DNA from: Anaerofilum faecale
GTDB taxonomy: Bacteria > Bacillota > Clostridia > Oscillospirales > Ruminococcaceae
Direction of reading: 5' to 3'
DNA: 22,734 nucleotides
Assembly: GCA_019114265.1 (NCBI GenBank)
Contig: DXFV01000017.1
Location: 1 to 22,734 of the forward strand
Shown: piece after piece, positions 8,008 to 14,764 of the stretch
How the letters are laid out: each line of letters begins with the position of its first letter
How positions within the stretch are numbered: position 1 is the first letter of the stretch
Program-made: the position numbers and the translations under genes
The notes under the pieces: generated by a model
Seen by the model: the letters and a program-made list of their open reading frames with translations, nothing else
Told to the model about the DNA's origin: nothing
The model's database searches: none

Positions 8008-8049
8008 CAGTTGATAAATCTGTTGATATAACTGGTGAAACTGTTGGGA
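8008..8049. repeat. Short CTGTTGATA-like repeats
   Basis: CAGTTGATA (8008-8016), CTGTTGATA (8020-8028), CTGGTGAAA (8032-8040) and CTGTTGGGA (8041-8049) follow each other, the first three at exact 12-bp steps. The motif differs from the neighbouring 18-bp family but shares its GTTG core. This fills the otherwise gene-free AT-rich stretch between terminators T1 and T2. Confidence 0.5.
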
Positions 8050-8093
8050 TGTTCGCAAAAAGTTGAGAATTTTGTGAATGACAAGCATAGGAA

Positions 8094-8120
8094 AACCACC
8101 CTGCCGTCTGGTGGGTGGTT
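8094..8120 (-). terminator. Terminator-like hairpin T1 at the end of the minor capsid cluster
   Basis: On the minus strand AACCACCC pairs perfectly with GGGTGGTT around an eleven-base loop, followed by TTCC. The left arm overlaps the stop codon of the 44-residue ORF. The U tract is short, so termination may be partial. Confidence 0.55.
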
Positions 8121-8253
8121 ATTTCAAGCCGAATTTTTCAAGCACGGCATCGATTTCCTGTTGGCTGGGGTCTCGATAGGGTTCTCCTGTCCGTTTTATC
8201 CAATAGTTATCGCGTTCTTGATCCGACATCATTTCCAAAGGCTTATCGTTCAT
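8119..8253 (-). CDS. Small acidic protein next to the capsid-linked JAMM-like domain
   Basis: A 44-residue ORF (MNDKPLEMMSDQERDNYWIK at the start) that begins four bases after the stop of the frameshifted extension (TGAAATGA), a typical re-initiation junction. I see no clear ribosome binding site. The frame is open up to a TTG at 8313, so a longer 64-residue version overlapping the preceding frame is possible. It is acidic and helical and of unknown function. Position directly behind a toxin-like domain makes an immunity or accessory role conceivable, but nothing in the sequence proves this. The stop lies in terminator T1. Confidence 0.5.
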   Translation of the reverse strand: MNDKPLEMMSDQERDNYWIKRTGEPYRDPSQQEIDAVLEKFGLK

Positions 8254-8254
8254 T

Positions 8255-8569
8255 TCAAGCAAGCGCTTCTCTGGGCTCAAACCGTTCATACCTCCATCCA
8301 TATACTCTGGCAAGATTGCTTACGACTTTATCTATGTCTCCGTCAAACTGGTCTTTGAGAATATTATATTCCGACACCAGGTTTCCGTCAACAGAACGGC
8401 GTCCTTTTCCCAGAGATAGTTTATAAACCGTACCATCATGTGCGCCAGCAACTATAGTCCCGATTTCTGGCGCTTTGAGCAGCAGTTCAATATCATCAGA
8501 ACTGAACGAACTGGATAGAGGGTGATTATGTGTAAGAACCACACTGCCGTTGCTTTTCCCGATAAGCAA
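8255..8569 (-). pseudogene. Frame-shifted C-terminal fragment of the minor capsid extension (JAMM-like HxH domain)
   Basis: This reading frame (LIGKSNGSVVLTHNHP onward, about 104 codons) continues the preceding minor capsid ORF after the loss of one base near 8567-8573. Restoring one T (TTCTTGC to TTCTTTGC) would join the two into one protein of about 580 residues. The fragment has THNHPLSSSFSSDD, close to the HxH-x7-S-x2-D metal site of JAB/JAMM or RadC-type domains but one residue short in spacing. It is followed by IGTIVAGAHDGTVYKLSLGKG. Similar domains occur at the C-termini of SPP1-gp7/minor-head proteins with toxin-like tails. There is no good start for independent translation, because an in-frame TGA lies just upstream of the first TTG. 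The alternatives are a real mutation, a sequencing error or a recoding site. Confidence 0.6.
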
Positions 8570-9999
8570 GAACCATCAATAGACCCACCAAATGCCCCGG
8601 ATTTTCCCGTTATCACTTTGCTGCCATCCTCAAAAATAAAAGCATAGTTTTCCGTTTGGCGGCCATCGTTCAGACGGATGGCCTTTCTGGTTTGCCTGCA
8701 CACTTCGCTGTTCAGTTTATCCTTTTTGAAAATGCCATCAAAGGCTCGGCGGTAATTCTCCGATTCAATGTAGGCAAGATTGGCTTTTGTGTTTGGCCCG
8801 GAATTTGTCTCTGCAATCGTTTTCAGATGTTTTCTCCCAGCCGCCCCCGCCTGCGCTGCCTGCCGTCTGCCAAACCCATCCTGCTGCAACCGCTGGGGGC
8901 GCGTTTTCAGGTCGGCAGCCTTGCAGAATCGGCTGTACTCCTGATTCAGCCGCGCCAGCTTGATGCGGTCGGTCAGCAGCTGGTCGGCGTCGCCGCTTTT
9001 TTCGCTCACCAGCACCCGACGCTTCTGCCGCCGGATGCCGCTTTCGATGCGGTTGCGCTGCTGGGTGGCTTCATAGGCGGTATAGTGTTTGCCCTCGTAT
9101 GTAATTCCCTCGGCGTTGGCCCGGCGAAATTCCTCCAACTCGGCCTCGGTGTACTGCGGGCTGTTCACGCCCAGGATGATGGGGGAAGGGTAGTGCCCGC
9201 AGTTCAGCGTGCCGATGCGTCGTTTCAGGGTCTCCTCGTTCAGCCGTGTGTATTCCGCATCACTGTACTGGCGGCCCTGGTACGGCTCATGATCCGGCGC
9301 GCTGGCTGCGTGGGCGCTGATCTCCCAGCCATCGCAGCCCAGAGCGTCGTGATTTGCCTGGGTGATCTGCTCCACCAGCAGCCCCATCCCACCCATCATG
9401 TTGCGCCGCACGGCCGCGCCCAGCTCGGTGGACACGCCGCTGGCGTAGTCGATGGCCACCACCCCCCGGCTGGCCAGCTTGCGTGTGGCCTGCCGGATGG
9501 CGGTCTCGTAGTCGGCCGCGCCGGTGAAGATCTGTCCAAAAGCAAAATCCATCGCCTGCCGGTAGGCGTCCTGTAAAGGCAGCGGCCGGCCGGTGATGCA
9601 GTCCACCATGCCCATTGTCTGGGTGAGGTTTTCAAAATCCTTGGTGGCGAGCTGGATCGCGGCTTTCACCATCTGCTCCAGGCTCTCTTGCTGGGCCTCG
9701 GTGGCCCACACGCCCACCCGGGCAAAGTCGTCCTCGCTGGAAAACTTGGCTGCCTGTTCAAACAGCTGCTCAAGCTCTTTTTCGGAAATGCCCAGCTGCT
9801 TTTTCAAAAATTTTTCCAGCTGTTCCCGGCTGGCCCCCAGCGCCTGAGCGCGGTAGGCCTCATAAGCGGCCGTACTGGTCATCTTGCCGGCCTCGGCCAC
9901 CCGCTCAGCTATGTCGGCCAGCAGCCAGTCGATGATGGGCTGAGCAATATCCTCCATGCGGGCGCGCAGCCCGTCGATCTGTTCCGGCGTCAGCGCCAC
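8452..9999 (-). CDS. Phage minor capsid protein 2 (Phage_min_cap2-type) with truncated C-terminal extension
   Basis: A 515-residue ORF starting at GTG 9999, with AGGAGG nine bases upstream, right after the portal gene. Roughly residues 1-340 have the Phage_min_cap2 pattern of A118-like phages. This includes the IDYASGVSTELGAAVRRNMM segment, ALGCDGWEISAHAASAPDHEPYQGR split by loops, and TLNCGHYPSPIILG. The role is a minor head protein near the portal, perhaps injected with DNA. From about residue 390 an AT-richer extension begins, unlike the GC-rich core. The last 38 residues or so (CLSGKATAVWFLHIITL) are out of the original frame because of a one-base loss near 8570, so the real end is at 8255. 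Head assembly function may survive because the core is intact. Confidence 0.8.
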   Translation of the reverse strand: MALTPEQIDGLRARMEDIAQPIIDWLLADIAERVAEAGKMTSTAAYEAYRAQALGASREQLEKFLKKQLGISEKELEQLFEQAAKFSSEDDFARVGVWATEAQQESLEQMVKAAIQLATKDFENLTQTMGMVDCITGRPLPLQDAYRQAMDFAFGQIFTGAADYETAIRQATRKLASRGVVAIDYASGVSTELGAAVRRNMMGGMGLLVEQITQANHDALGCDGWEISAHAASAPDHEPYQGRQYSDAEYTRLNEETLKRRIGTLNCGHYPSPIILGVNSPQYTEAELEEFRRANAEGITYEGKHYTAYEATQQRNRIESGIRRQKRRVLVSEKSGDADQLLTDRIKLARLNQEYSRFCKAADLKTRPQRLQQDGFGRRQAAQAGAAGRKHLKTIAETNSGPNTKANLAYIESENYRRAFDGIFKKDKLNSEVCRQTRKAIRLNDGRQTENYAFIFEDGSKVITGKSGAFGGSIDGSCLSGKATAVWFLHIITLYPVRSVLMILNCCSKRQKSGL

Positions 10000-10017
10000 C
10001 GCCCGCCACCTCCTCGG

Positions 10018-11358
10018 TTATTCCAGCAGCGCGTCGGCCGCCGGCATGTACTTCTGGCGTATCTGCTCCAGGTCGGCCTCGCTTTCCCAGGGCAGGTCGT
10101 ACTTCCAGGCCAGGGCGATCTCGGGCCGCAGCATACCGGCGCTCACCAGCTGCATGGTCTCGGCCCATGCCTTGTCCTTGTCGTACAGCACGCCGTTGCC
10201 CCACTCTACGGCCGCATCGGTTTCGCCGTCCAGCGCCTGTGCGCCGGGCAGGCGGTATAGGGTTCCCAGCTGCCCGCACAGCACCAGCGTCCGGCGCAGC
10301 GCCGTCTCCCACATCTGCTGCAGGTCCTGGATGGTGAGGGCATAGTCGCCCTGGCTGCTGGTGACCTCGGTGGCGGTGCGCTGGGCGGCCTCCACTTCGC
10401 CCAACAGGCCCCGCTTCAGGCCGATCAGGCTTTCCAGGTTGCGCAGATACTCCCGCTTGCGCTCCAGGAAGCTCTGCTGGCGCAGGGCGGGGGAAAAGAC
10501 GGTCAGGCCGGTGGTCTCGGGGTCGTCGTCCAGCCCCACGAACAGGCCCGAAGGCAGCTCGGCGCGTCCGCCCGGGCGGCGGCGCAGCAGGTCGGCCGAG
10601 GCGAACACCCGGCTCTGGCCGTTGTCGAACTCGCGGGCCAGCTGCCGCTCGTTGCGGTTGATGCTGTGGATCAGACCCGCCGCCGCGGCGTAGACGCTCA
10701 CCGGCTCGCTGCTGCCGTCCACACAGTTCTCCAGGCTCATCCGCAGCGGCACAAGGCCCAGCCCGCTCACCCCCGGCAGCATCAGCTGCGGCTTCAGGCC
10801 AGCGTATTTCTCCAGCGTTCCCAGCCCCACCGGGCTGCCAAGATCATCGGCATTGTGGGACGAAAACAGCCGGTTTTCAATGCGCACCCCTTCGGCGGTT
10901 TGGGTGCGGCGCTCGAGCAGGGTGTACCAGCGGCCGCTTTGGCGCGTCACCTCGACGGACACAAGGTCGCTCGCTTCCCCCTGTGCGTCCCGCCCCAGTA
11001 CCGCCACCGCGTCCCGCCTCATGACGGCAAAGGAAAAGCCGTCCGGCCCGGGCAGCGGCTTCAGCCAGCTCTCGCCGCCGATCAGCGCCAGCTGCATCGC
11101 CTTGCGGCGCACCGCTTCCAGTCCATCCAGCACCGCCTGGGCAAAATCTTTCTGGGCGCCGGCCGCATATTCGCCAAAGCAGGCGCGGCCCAGCCGCCCC
11201 ACGATCGCCACCGGCAGCCGCTGGCAGGGGTCTTCCTCCTCGGTCGCCGCATCGTCGAAATACAGCCGGAACCAGTCCCTTATCGCGTTTTTCATGGCGG
11301 GGCTGGTGCAGTCCTTTGCATCGGGGAATGCACGCTGCACTCTATCCAGCACACTCAT
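10018..11358 (-). CDS. Portal protein (SPP1 gp6-like)
   Basis: A 446-residue protein following the terminase pair, with the composition and order of SPP1/A118-type portals (Phage_prot_Gp6). The portal is the dodecameric DNA entry ring and terminase dock. Landmarks are the N-terminal MKNAIRDWFRLYFDD, the central LGLVPLRMSLENCVDGSSEPV, the ERKREYLRNLESLIGLKRG helix and TEVTSSQGDYALTIQDLQQM. The acidic C-terminus has ALAWKYDLPWESEADLEQIRQ. ATG 11358 overlaps the preceding stop as ATGA. It is slightly shorter than SPP1 gp6 but full-length for this group. Confidence 0.9.
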   Translation of the reverse strand: MSVLDRVQRAFPDAKDCTSPAMKNAIRDWFRLYFDDAATEEEDPCQRLPVAIVGRLGRACFGEYAAGAQKDFAQAVLDGLEAVRRKAMQLALIGGESWLKPLPGPDGFSFAVMRRDAVAVLGRDAQGEASDLVSVEVTRQSGRWYTLLERRTQTAEGVRIENRLFSSHNADDLGSPVGLGTLEKYAGLKPQLMLPGVSGLGLVPLRMSLENCVDGSSEPVSVYAAAAGLIHSINRNERQLAREFDNGQSRVFASADLLRRRPGGRAELPSGLFVGLDDDPETTGLTVFSPALRQQSFLERKREYLRNLESLIGLKRGLLGEVEAAQRTATEVTSSQGDYALTIQDLQQMWETALRRTLVLCGQLGTLYRLPGAQALDGETDAAVEWGNGVLYDKDKAWAETMQLVSAGMLRPEIALAWKYDLPWESEADLEQIRQKYMPAADALLE

Positions 11359-11564
11359 ACGCTCTCACTCCCTCCGCCCGTCTGCACGATCACGCGCCGC
11401 TGGGCGCGCAGGCCCACCTCCAGCCCGTCCAGGTAAGCGTTCAGCCGGGCGTTTTCCGCTTTCAGCTCCTTCACCCGCGCCTCCAGGCGGCGGTTCTCGG
11501 CTTCCAGCTGTTCGGCCGCCCAGTCGGGCAGCCAGCGGCTGAGCCATTTGTTCAGTCTGTTCAT
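11355..11564 (-). CDS. Coiled-coil miniprotein between terminase and portal
   Basis: A 69-residue ORF not usually present in this interval. ATG 11564 has AAAGGAGGACGA upstream, a strong ribosome binding site, so translation is well supported. Residues 1-15 are basic and amphipathic with several Trp (NKWLSRWLPDW). Residues 17-52 form a near-perfect leucine-zipper heptad pattern (EQLEAENRRLEARVKELKAE, then NARLNAYLDGLEVGL). It overlaps the portal start by four bases (ATGA). It could be a small terminase- or portal-binding accessory factor, but no function is known to me. Alternative long frames through this region are shadows. Confidence 0.75.
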   Translation of the reverse strand: MNRLNKWLSRWLPDWAAEQLEAENRRLEARVKELKAENARLNAYLDGLEVGLRAQRRVIVQTGGGSESV

Positions 11565-11574
11565 TCGTCCTCCT

Positions 11575-12834
11575 TTACGCGCCGCGGCGTTTCCAGATGC
11601 GGTTGGCAGCGTACCGCACTGCATCGATGTGGTGGTTGTTGATGTCCGGGTACCCTTCCAAGACTTCGCCCGTCTTTTTATCGCGCTCATATTCGTACTC
11701 GGAAAATTCCCGCGCCGTGTCCGGGCAGGCATCCGGATCGATCCAGATGCAGGCGAGGCTTTGCAGCCACTTCATGCCGGCACGCACGCTGCCCGGGCCT
11801 TTTTCGGCCGCCCGGCAGGGCAGACCCAGCGCGCGGTAGTCGCCGCAGCTCTTCTCCTCGGCGGAATCGGCCGTGAGATATTCCTCCCGATCGGGATCCG
11901 AGCAAACGCCTTTTTCTCGCAGCAGCGCTGCTGTGTCGGCGTTGGAGGTGCGCAGGCGGGTGGCCTCGTCGTAGATGTACAGCGTGCGCCGGGCGGCATC
12001 GTAGCTGCATCCGTTGTAGGCCCACGGATCTGGATACCAGCCCCAGTCCACGCCGTGGAGCAGCCGCTCGAAGCTCCGCTTTGTATCGGCCGGGATGGGC
12101 TCCAGCCGCAGATTTTCAAACACCTGCGTGCCGCTGCCCACAACCTCGCCCAGATATTCGTGGCGGTAGGCGGTGGGGTTGGTATCCCGCAGATGCTCGG
12201 CATCGGCCAGAAATCGCGGCCCCAGCCACTCCCGGGGCACTGAGCGGTAATCCGAGTGATGCACCAGCTTTCCGGGACGGCTCTCCAGCGCGTACTGGTT
12301 GGTCCAGTTGCGAGCCATCGCCGGCGGGTTGAAAGATTTGAAAGCAACCGAAAAGGAGCCGCCGCGAAAAAGCGACTGCTCCACGTTGCGAATTTCCTCC
12401 GGCCCGGCGTACTGATCCAGCTCCTCGAACCAGGCCAGCCCCACATACCCGAAGGGTACCTTGATGGATTTGATCTTGCCCGGATCATCCAGGCCGAAAA
12501 ACATGATCCGCTGCCCGGTGGGCCTGTAGACGGCCCGCATGGGACTGACGGTGAGTTCGAACCGGGACGCAAGCCCCAGCTCGGCCACCGCCCAGGCGAT
12601 CTGCTCAAACACGCTGTTGCGCAGCGTGTTGCCTACCTTTCGCAGCACCACGGCGTGGCAGTCGGGGTGCTGCAACAGCAGCAGGATGAGTTCGATGCTC
12701 ACGCAGCTGCTCTTGGTGCTGCCGCGTCCTCCGGCCAGCACGATCTCGTCCACCTGCCCGCTGCGCACCGCCTGGTGCACCTCGTACAGGCCCGGGCTGA
12801 TGAGCCCCGAAAGCCTAATTTTGCGGGATGTCAT
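11575..12834 (-). CDS. Terminase large subunit (PBSX / phage_term_2 type)
   Basis: A 419-residue packaging motor: an ATPase that drives DNA into the head plus an RNase H-fold nuclease that cuts the concatemer. Walker A is LAGGRGSTKSS (about 33-43) and Walker B is GLAWFEELD (about 132-140) with the catalytic Glu. The C-terminal nuclease acids are visible as Asp263 in GVDWGW, Asp323 in TADSAE and Asp404 in HHIDAVRYA. The length is normal for the PBSX XtmB-like family. ATG 12834 lies inside the small subunit gene (20-base overlap), which suggests coupled translation. All key residues look intact. Confidence 0.95.
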   Translation of the reverse strand: MTSRKIRLSGLISPGLYEVHQAVRSGQVDEIVLAGGRGSTKSSCVSIELILLLLQHPDCHAVVLRKVGNTLRNSVFEQIAWAVAELGLASRFELTVSPMRAVYRPTGQRIMFFGLDDPGKIKSIKVPFGYVGLAWFEELDQYAGPEEIRNVEQSLFRGGSFSVAFKSFNPPAMARNWTNQYALESRPGKLVHHSDYRSVPREWLGPRFLADAEHLRDTNPTAYRHEYLGEVVGSGTQVFENLRLEPIPADTKRSFERLLHGVDWGWYPDPWAYNGCSYDAARRTLYIYDEATRLRTSNADTAALLREKGVCSDPDREEYLTADSAEEKSCGDYRALGLPCRAAEKGPGSVRAGMKWLQSLACIWIDPDACPDTAREFSEYEYERDKKTGEVLEGYPDINNHHIDAVRYAANRIWKRRGA

Positions 12835-13225
12835 CCTGAATCACTACCCCCTCTGTCTCGGGCTGGCCAGCCTTATCGTTCCAGCCGAAATTGCAGCGCA
12901 GGGAGAACTGCGCGCCGTGTGTGCCGTCGCGGTCATAGAGCCGCCCCTCGGCGTATTCCTCGCAGCGGGCCTTTGCGCGCGTTATCGTGTCCATAAACCC
13001 CTTGCGCCCTTGATAGTTGAGTAACGCCTGACGCCCCGAGAGGCCCAAAGCAAGAGCCAAGCCGGTGACTGTCGGCGGCTTTACGTCCACCATAATGGGT
13101 ACCCCTTTTATCAATACAGGGCTGCCGTCATCGTTGAGCAGCGGCCGGCCCTCGCAAGCTTTAAAGTATTCGTCGATGGCGGCTTGAAGCTCGTCCACCG
13201 TCTTGTATTTCAACGGCCGTGCCAC
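12815..13225 (-). CDS. Terminase small subunit
   Basis: A 136-residue protein with the terminase small subunit pattern. The N-terminal TVDELQAAIDEYFKACE is followed by PTVTGLALALGLSGRQALLNY, an HTH-like DNA recognition segment (about 51-72). The FMDTITRAKARCEEYAEGRL helix comes next, then a C-terminal GAQFSLRCNFGWNDK tail that contacts the large subunit. GTG 13225 has AGGAGG seven bases upstream. The small-large gene overlap is standard. It recognises the packaging site on phage DNA; that site is often in or near this gene, but I could not identify it. Confidence 0.9.
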   Translation of the reverse strand: MARPLKYKTVDELQAAIDEYFKACEGRPLLNDDGSPVLIKGVPIMVDVKPPTVTGLALALGLSGRQALLNYQGRKGFMDTITRAKARCEEYAEGRLYDRDGTHGAQFSLRCNFGWNDKAGQPETEGVVIQDDIPQN

Positions 13226-13348
13226 ACGCCGCCCTCCTCTCTGGTAAAAAATATCCCCAAACCCGCCCTCCGGCCTTTCCTATGCCGGCAACCACGATAT
13301 CAACCGCAGCATGGCGCGCATCCGGCAGAATCCTGCATGCCGCAGTCC

Positions 13349-14134
13349 TTAACCTTTGCCAAGGCTTTTTACAATCTGTTTTTCGCGTTCGGAAAGGGCC
13401 CACCGCTGCCCAATTTCTTTCGAAGGGATATTCTTTTCGATGGTGCATCTTTCAGCCGTCTTTTTCTCAGACAGCAACAGACCGCCTCCGAAAATTGACT
13501 TTCCGCTTTCCTTCTGATCGTCCAACCTCGCAATGAACGTGCAGTCATCTTTTCCGATCACCAACGTCTGTCCATATTTTGCAAATCTTTGCAATGTTGC
13601 CGCAGTAACTACTTCGTTTGGATAATCGTATTTAGGCAACTGCCGTTTAGCCGCTTTGTTTTGCTGAGCTTGTGCAATAGCCGCAGCAAGGTCTGGGGCG
13701 GTTTCGGCTATATTCCCGCCATACGATGTAACAAACGCTGTGCGAATTCTGGCGCCGTTATGATATATGATCTCGCTGTCGGTAAAGATATGATTCATCC
13801 GCATGCATACCGAACGCGCGGAGAACGCAGTGAGCGACGGTGCGAACAGGAAGAAAGGGATATCTCTATCCAAATAAAACGCGCATATTTTGCTCAATAT
13901 CGAAAACGGAGGGTTATCCACGACCACTTTCCCTCCAGAATAGTCGAGATTTTCGTAGTCTCCTCCAGGCCAAAACGGCCGAACCGTTTCGGCGGGATCA
14001 ATCTGATATCGTCTACACACCCAGCCCAAGACCGCCGCATACACTTCATCCGGGGTGTAACAGTCATCTGTTGTCAACTTGGGCTTGAACTTCTCAACGA
14101 ACGCTGCATAGTCTTCATGTTTTCGCATATTCAC
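13349..14134 (-). CDS. N6-adenine-methylase-like phage protein (DNPPF motif)
   Basis: A 261-residue protein. FWPGGDYE (about 54-61) probably forms the SAM-binding motif I, and VVDNPPF (about 71-77) is motif IV of N6-adenine methylases. KLTTDDCYTPDEVY near the N-terminus is typical of a phage family sometimes labelled DNA methylase or ParB-like. Such enzymes mask phage DNA from host restriction. Two starts are possible: GTG 14134 (AGAGG five bases upstream) and ATG 14128. The gene is visibly AT-richer than the terminase genes beside it and stands alone between the early terminator and the late operon, which suggests a separately acquired cassette. The 123-base gap to the terminase small subunit shows no further gene. 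Confidence 0.75.
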   Translation of the reverse strand: MNMRKHEDYAAFVEKFKPKLTTDDCYTPDEVYAAVLGWVCRRYQIDPAETVRPFWPGGDYENLDYSGGKVVVDNPPFSILSKICAFYLDRDIPFFLFAPSLTAFSARSVCMRMNHIFTDSEIIYHNGARIRTAFVTSYGGNIAETAPDLAAAIAQAQQNKAAKRQLPKYDYPNEVVTAATLQRFAKYGQTLVIGKDDCTFIARLDDQKESGKSIFGGGLLLSEKKTAERCTIEKNIPSKEIGQRWALSEREKQIVKSLGKG

Positions 14135-14158
14135 TTGTACCTCTGATTTACATTATTT

Positions 14159-14200
14159 TGCCGATTCCCGGAATCGAACCGGATATATCTCACAATCGGC
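14159..14200 (-). ncRNA. tRNA-derived minihelix: acceptor stem plus T-arm only
   Basis: Read on the minus strand, GCCGATT (14200-14194) pairs perfectly with AATCGGC (14166-14160) as a seven-base-pair acceptor stem. A ten-base linker leads to TCCGG-TTCGATT-CCGGG (14183-14167), a five-pair T stem closing a consensus seven-base T loop (TTCRANY, with the G53-C61 pair). An A follows at the discriminator position; no CCA is encoded. The D arm and anticodon arm are absent. The element begins eight bases after the early terminator stem and ends about 25 bases before the methylase gene. It could be a processing signal, a tRNA mimic or a tRNA remnant. Confidence 0.6.
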
Positions 14201-14240
14201 ATATAAAAAGCACCGACCCAGTGGAAACGGGTCGGTGCTT
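14201..14240 (-). terminator. Rho-independent terminator of the early operon
   Basis: AAGCACCGACCC pairs perfectly with GGGTCGGTGCTT (12 bp) around a nine-base loop, followed on the minus strand by TTTTTATAT. This is the clearest terminator in the window. It separates the early/regulatory genes from the methylase and packaging genes. Confidence 0.9.
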
Positions 14241-14371
14241 GCAAGGAAGTGGCAGGCAATTCCCTCGGCCGCAGCCAGTCCCGCCGTCTGCCAGGGCGGG
14301 TAAGGAGGATCTATCTGCCTTTCGGCATGATACTATTTTACACCCTTGACTTGAGAAAAAGGTATCAACTT
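14241..14371 (-). other. Gene-free structured segment before the early terminator
   Basis: The 131 bases after the RinA/ArpU-like gene hold no convincing ORF. On the minus strand they can fold into TGCC-GAAA-GGCA (a GNRA-type tetraloop, 14316-14327), CCCGCC/GGCGGG (14280-14300) and GGC-TGCG-GCC, leading into the terminator. This could be a small RNA or a long 3' untranslated region. I saw no clear promoter in it. Confidence 0.35.
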
Positions 14372-14764
14372 TCAAGTTTCTCCAAGCTCCTCGGCAACCA
14401 TACACACAAATTTACTGCGCATCCGCTTCATAGTCGAGATACTCATAGGCAGGTCAATGTACTGCATGGGAACTCCCTCGAATACATTCTGCCGGATAAA
14501 TTCGCGGGCGGTATCATCGTCCATTCTGGCCCATGCCTGTTCTACGGCGCGGATTTTTTGCTCGTTGCGCTGCCGGGCTGCAATCAGGCGCTCGGCCTTG
14601 CGGGCTGTAGGATCGCCCACACCAGAACCGTGCGGCTGGCCATCGGGCGGCGCCGATCCGTGCAGGACTTCCTCCTCCTGCTCCTTTCGGCGCCGGAGCA
14701 TAGCATAGTAGCTTTTGGCGATGGCCACGCACTGGCGGTAGATATCATCAGGCAGGCGCTTCAT
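14372..14764 (-). CDS. RinA/ArpU-like late transcription regulator
   Basis: A 130-residue protein at the end of the early operon, directly before the terminator and packaging genes. RinA/ArpU-type activators of late transcription sit in this position in many Firmicutes phages. Residues 1-32 are helical and charged (YRQCVAIAKSYYAMLRRRKE). A flexible Gly/Pro stretch follows, then AERLIAARQRNEQKIRAVEQ and FIRQNVFEGVPM. The C-terminal MSISTMKRMRSKFVCMVAEEL (written here as MSISTMKRMRSKF plus VCMVAEEL) looks like a sigma-4/HTH recognition unit. ATG 14764 overlaps the previous stop as ATGA. Assignment is by position and HTH layout. Confidence 0.65.
   Translation of the reverse strand: MKRLPDDIYRQCVAIAKSYYAMLRRRKEQEEEVLHGSAPPDGQPHGSGVGDPTARKAERLIAARQRNEQKIRAVEQAWARMDDDTAREFIRQNVFEGVPMQYIDLPMSISTMKRMRSKFVCMVAEELGET

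Noticed and set aside
7948..8049. CRISPR array
   Set aside because: Units are short and degenerate, with 2-4 base gaps instead of 25-40 base unique spacers, and no cas genes.
14159..14240. Complete tRNA gene
   Set aside because: The T-arm is perfect, but the bases where a D arm and anticodon arm should be are occupied by the terminator; only a minihelix can form.
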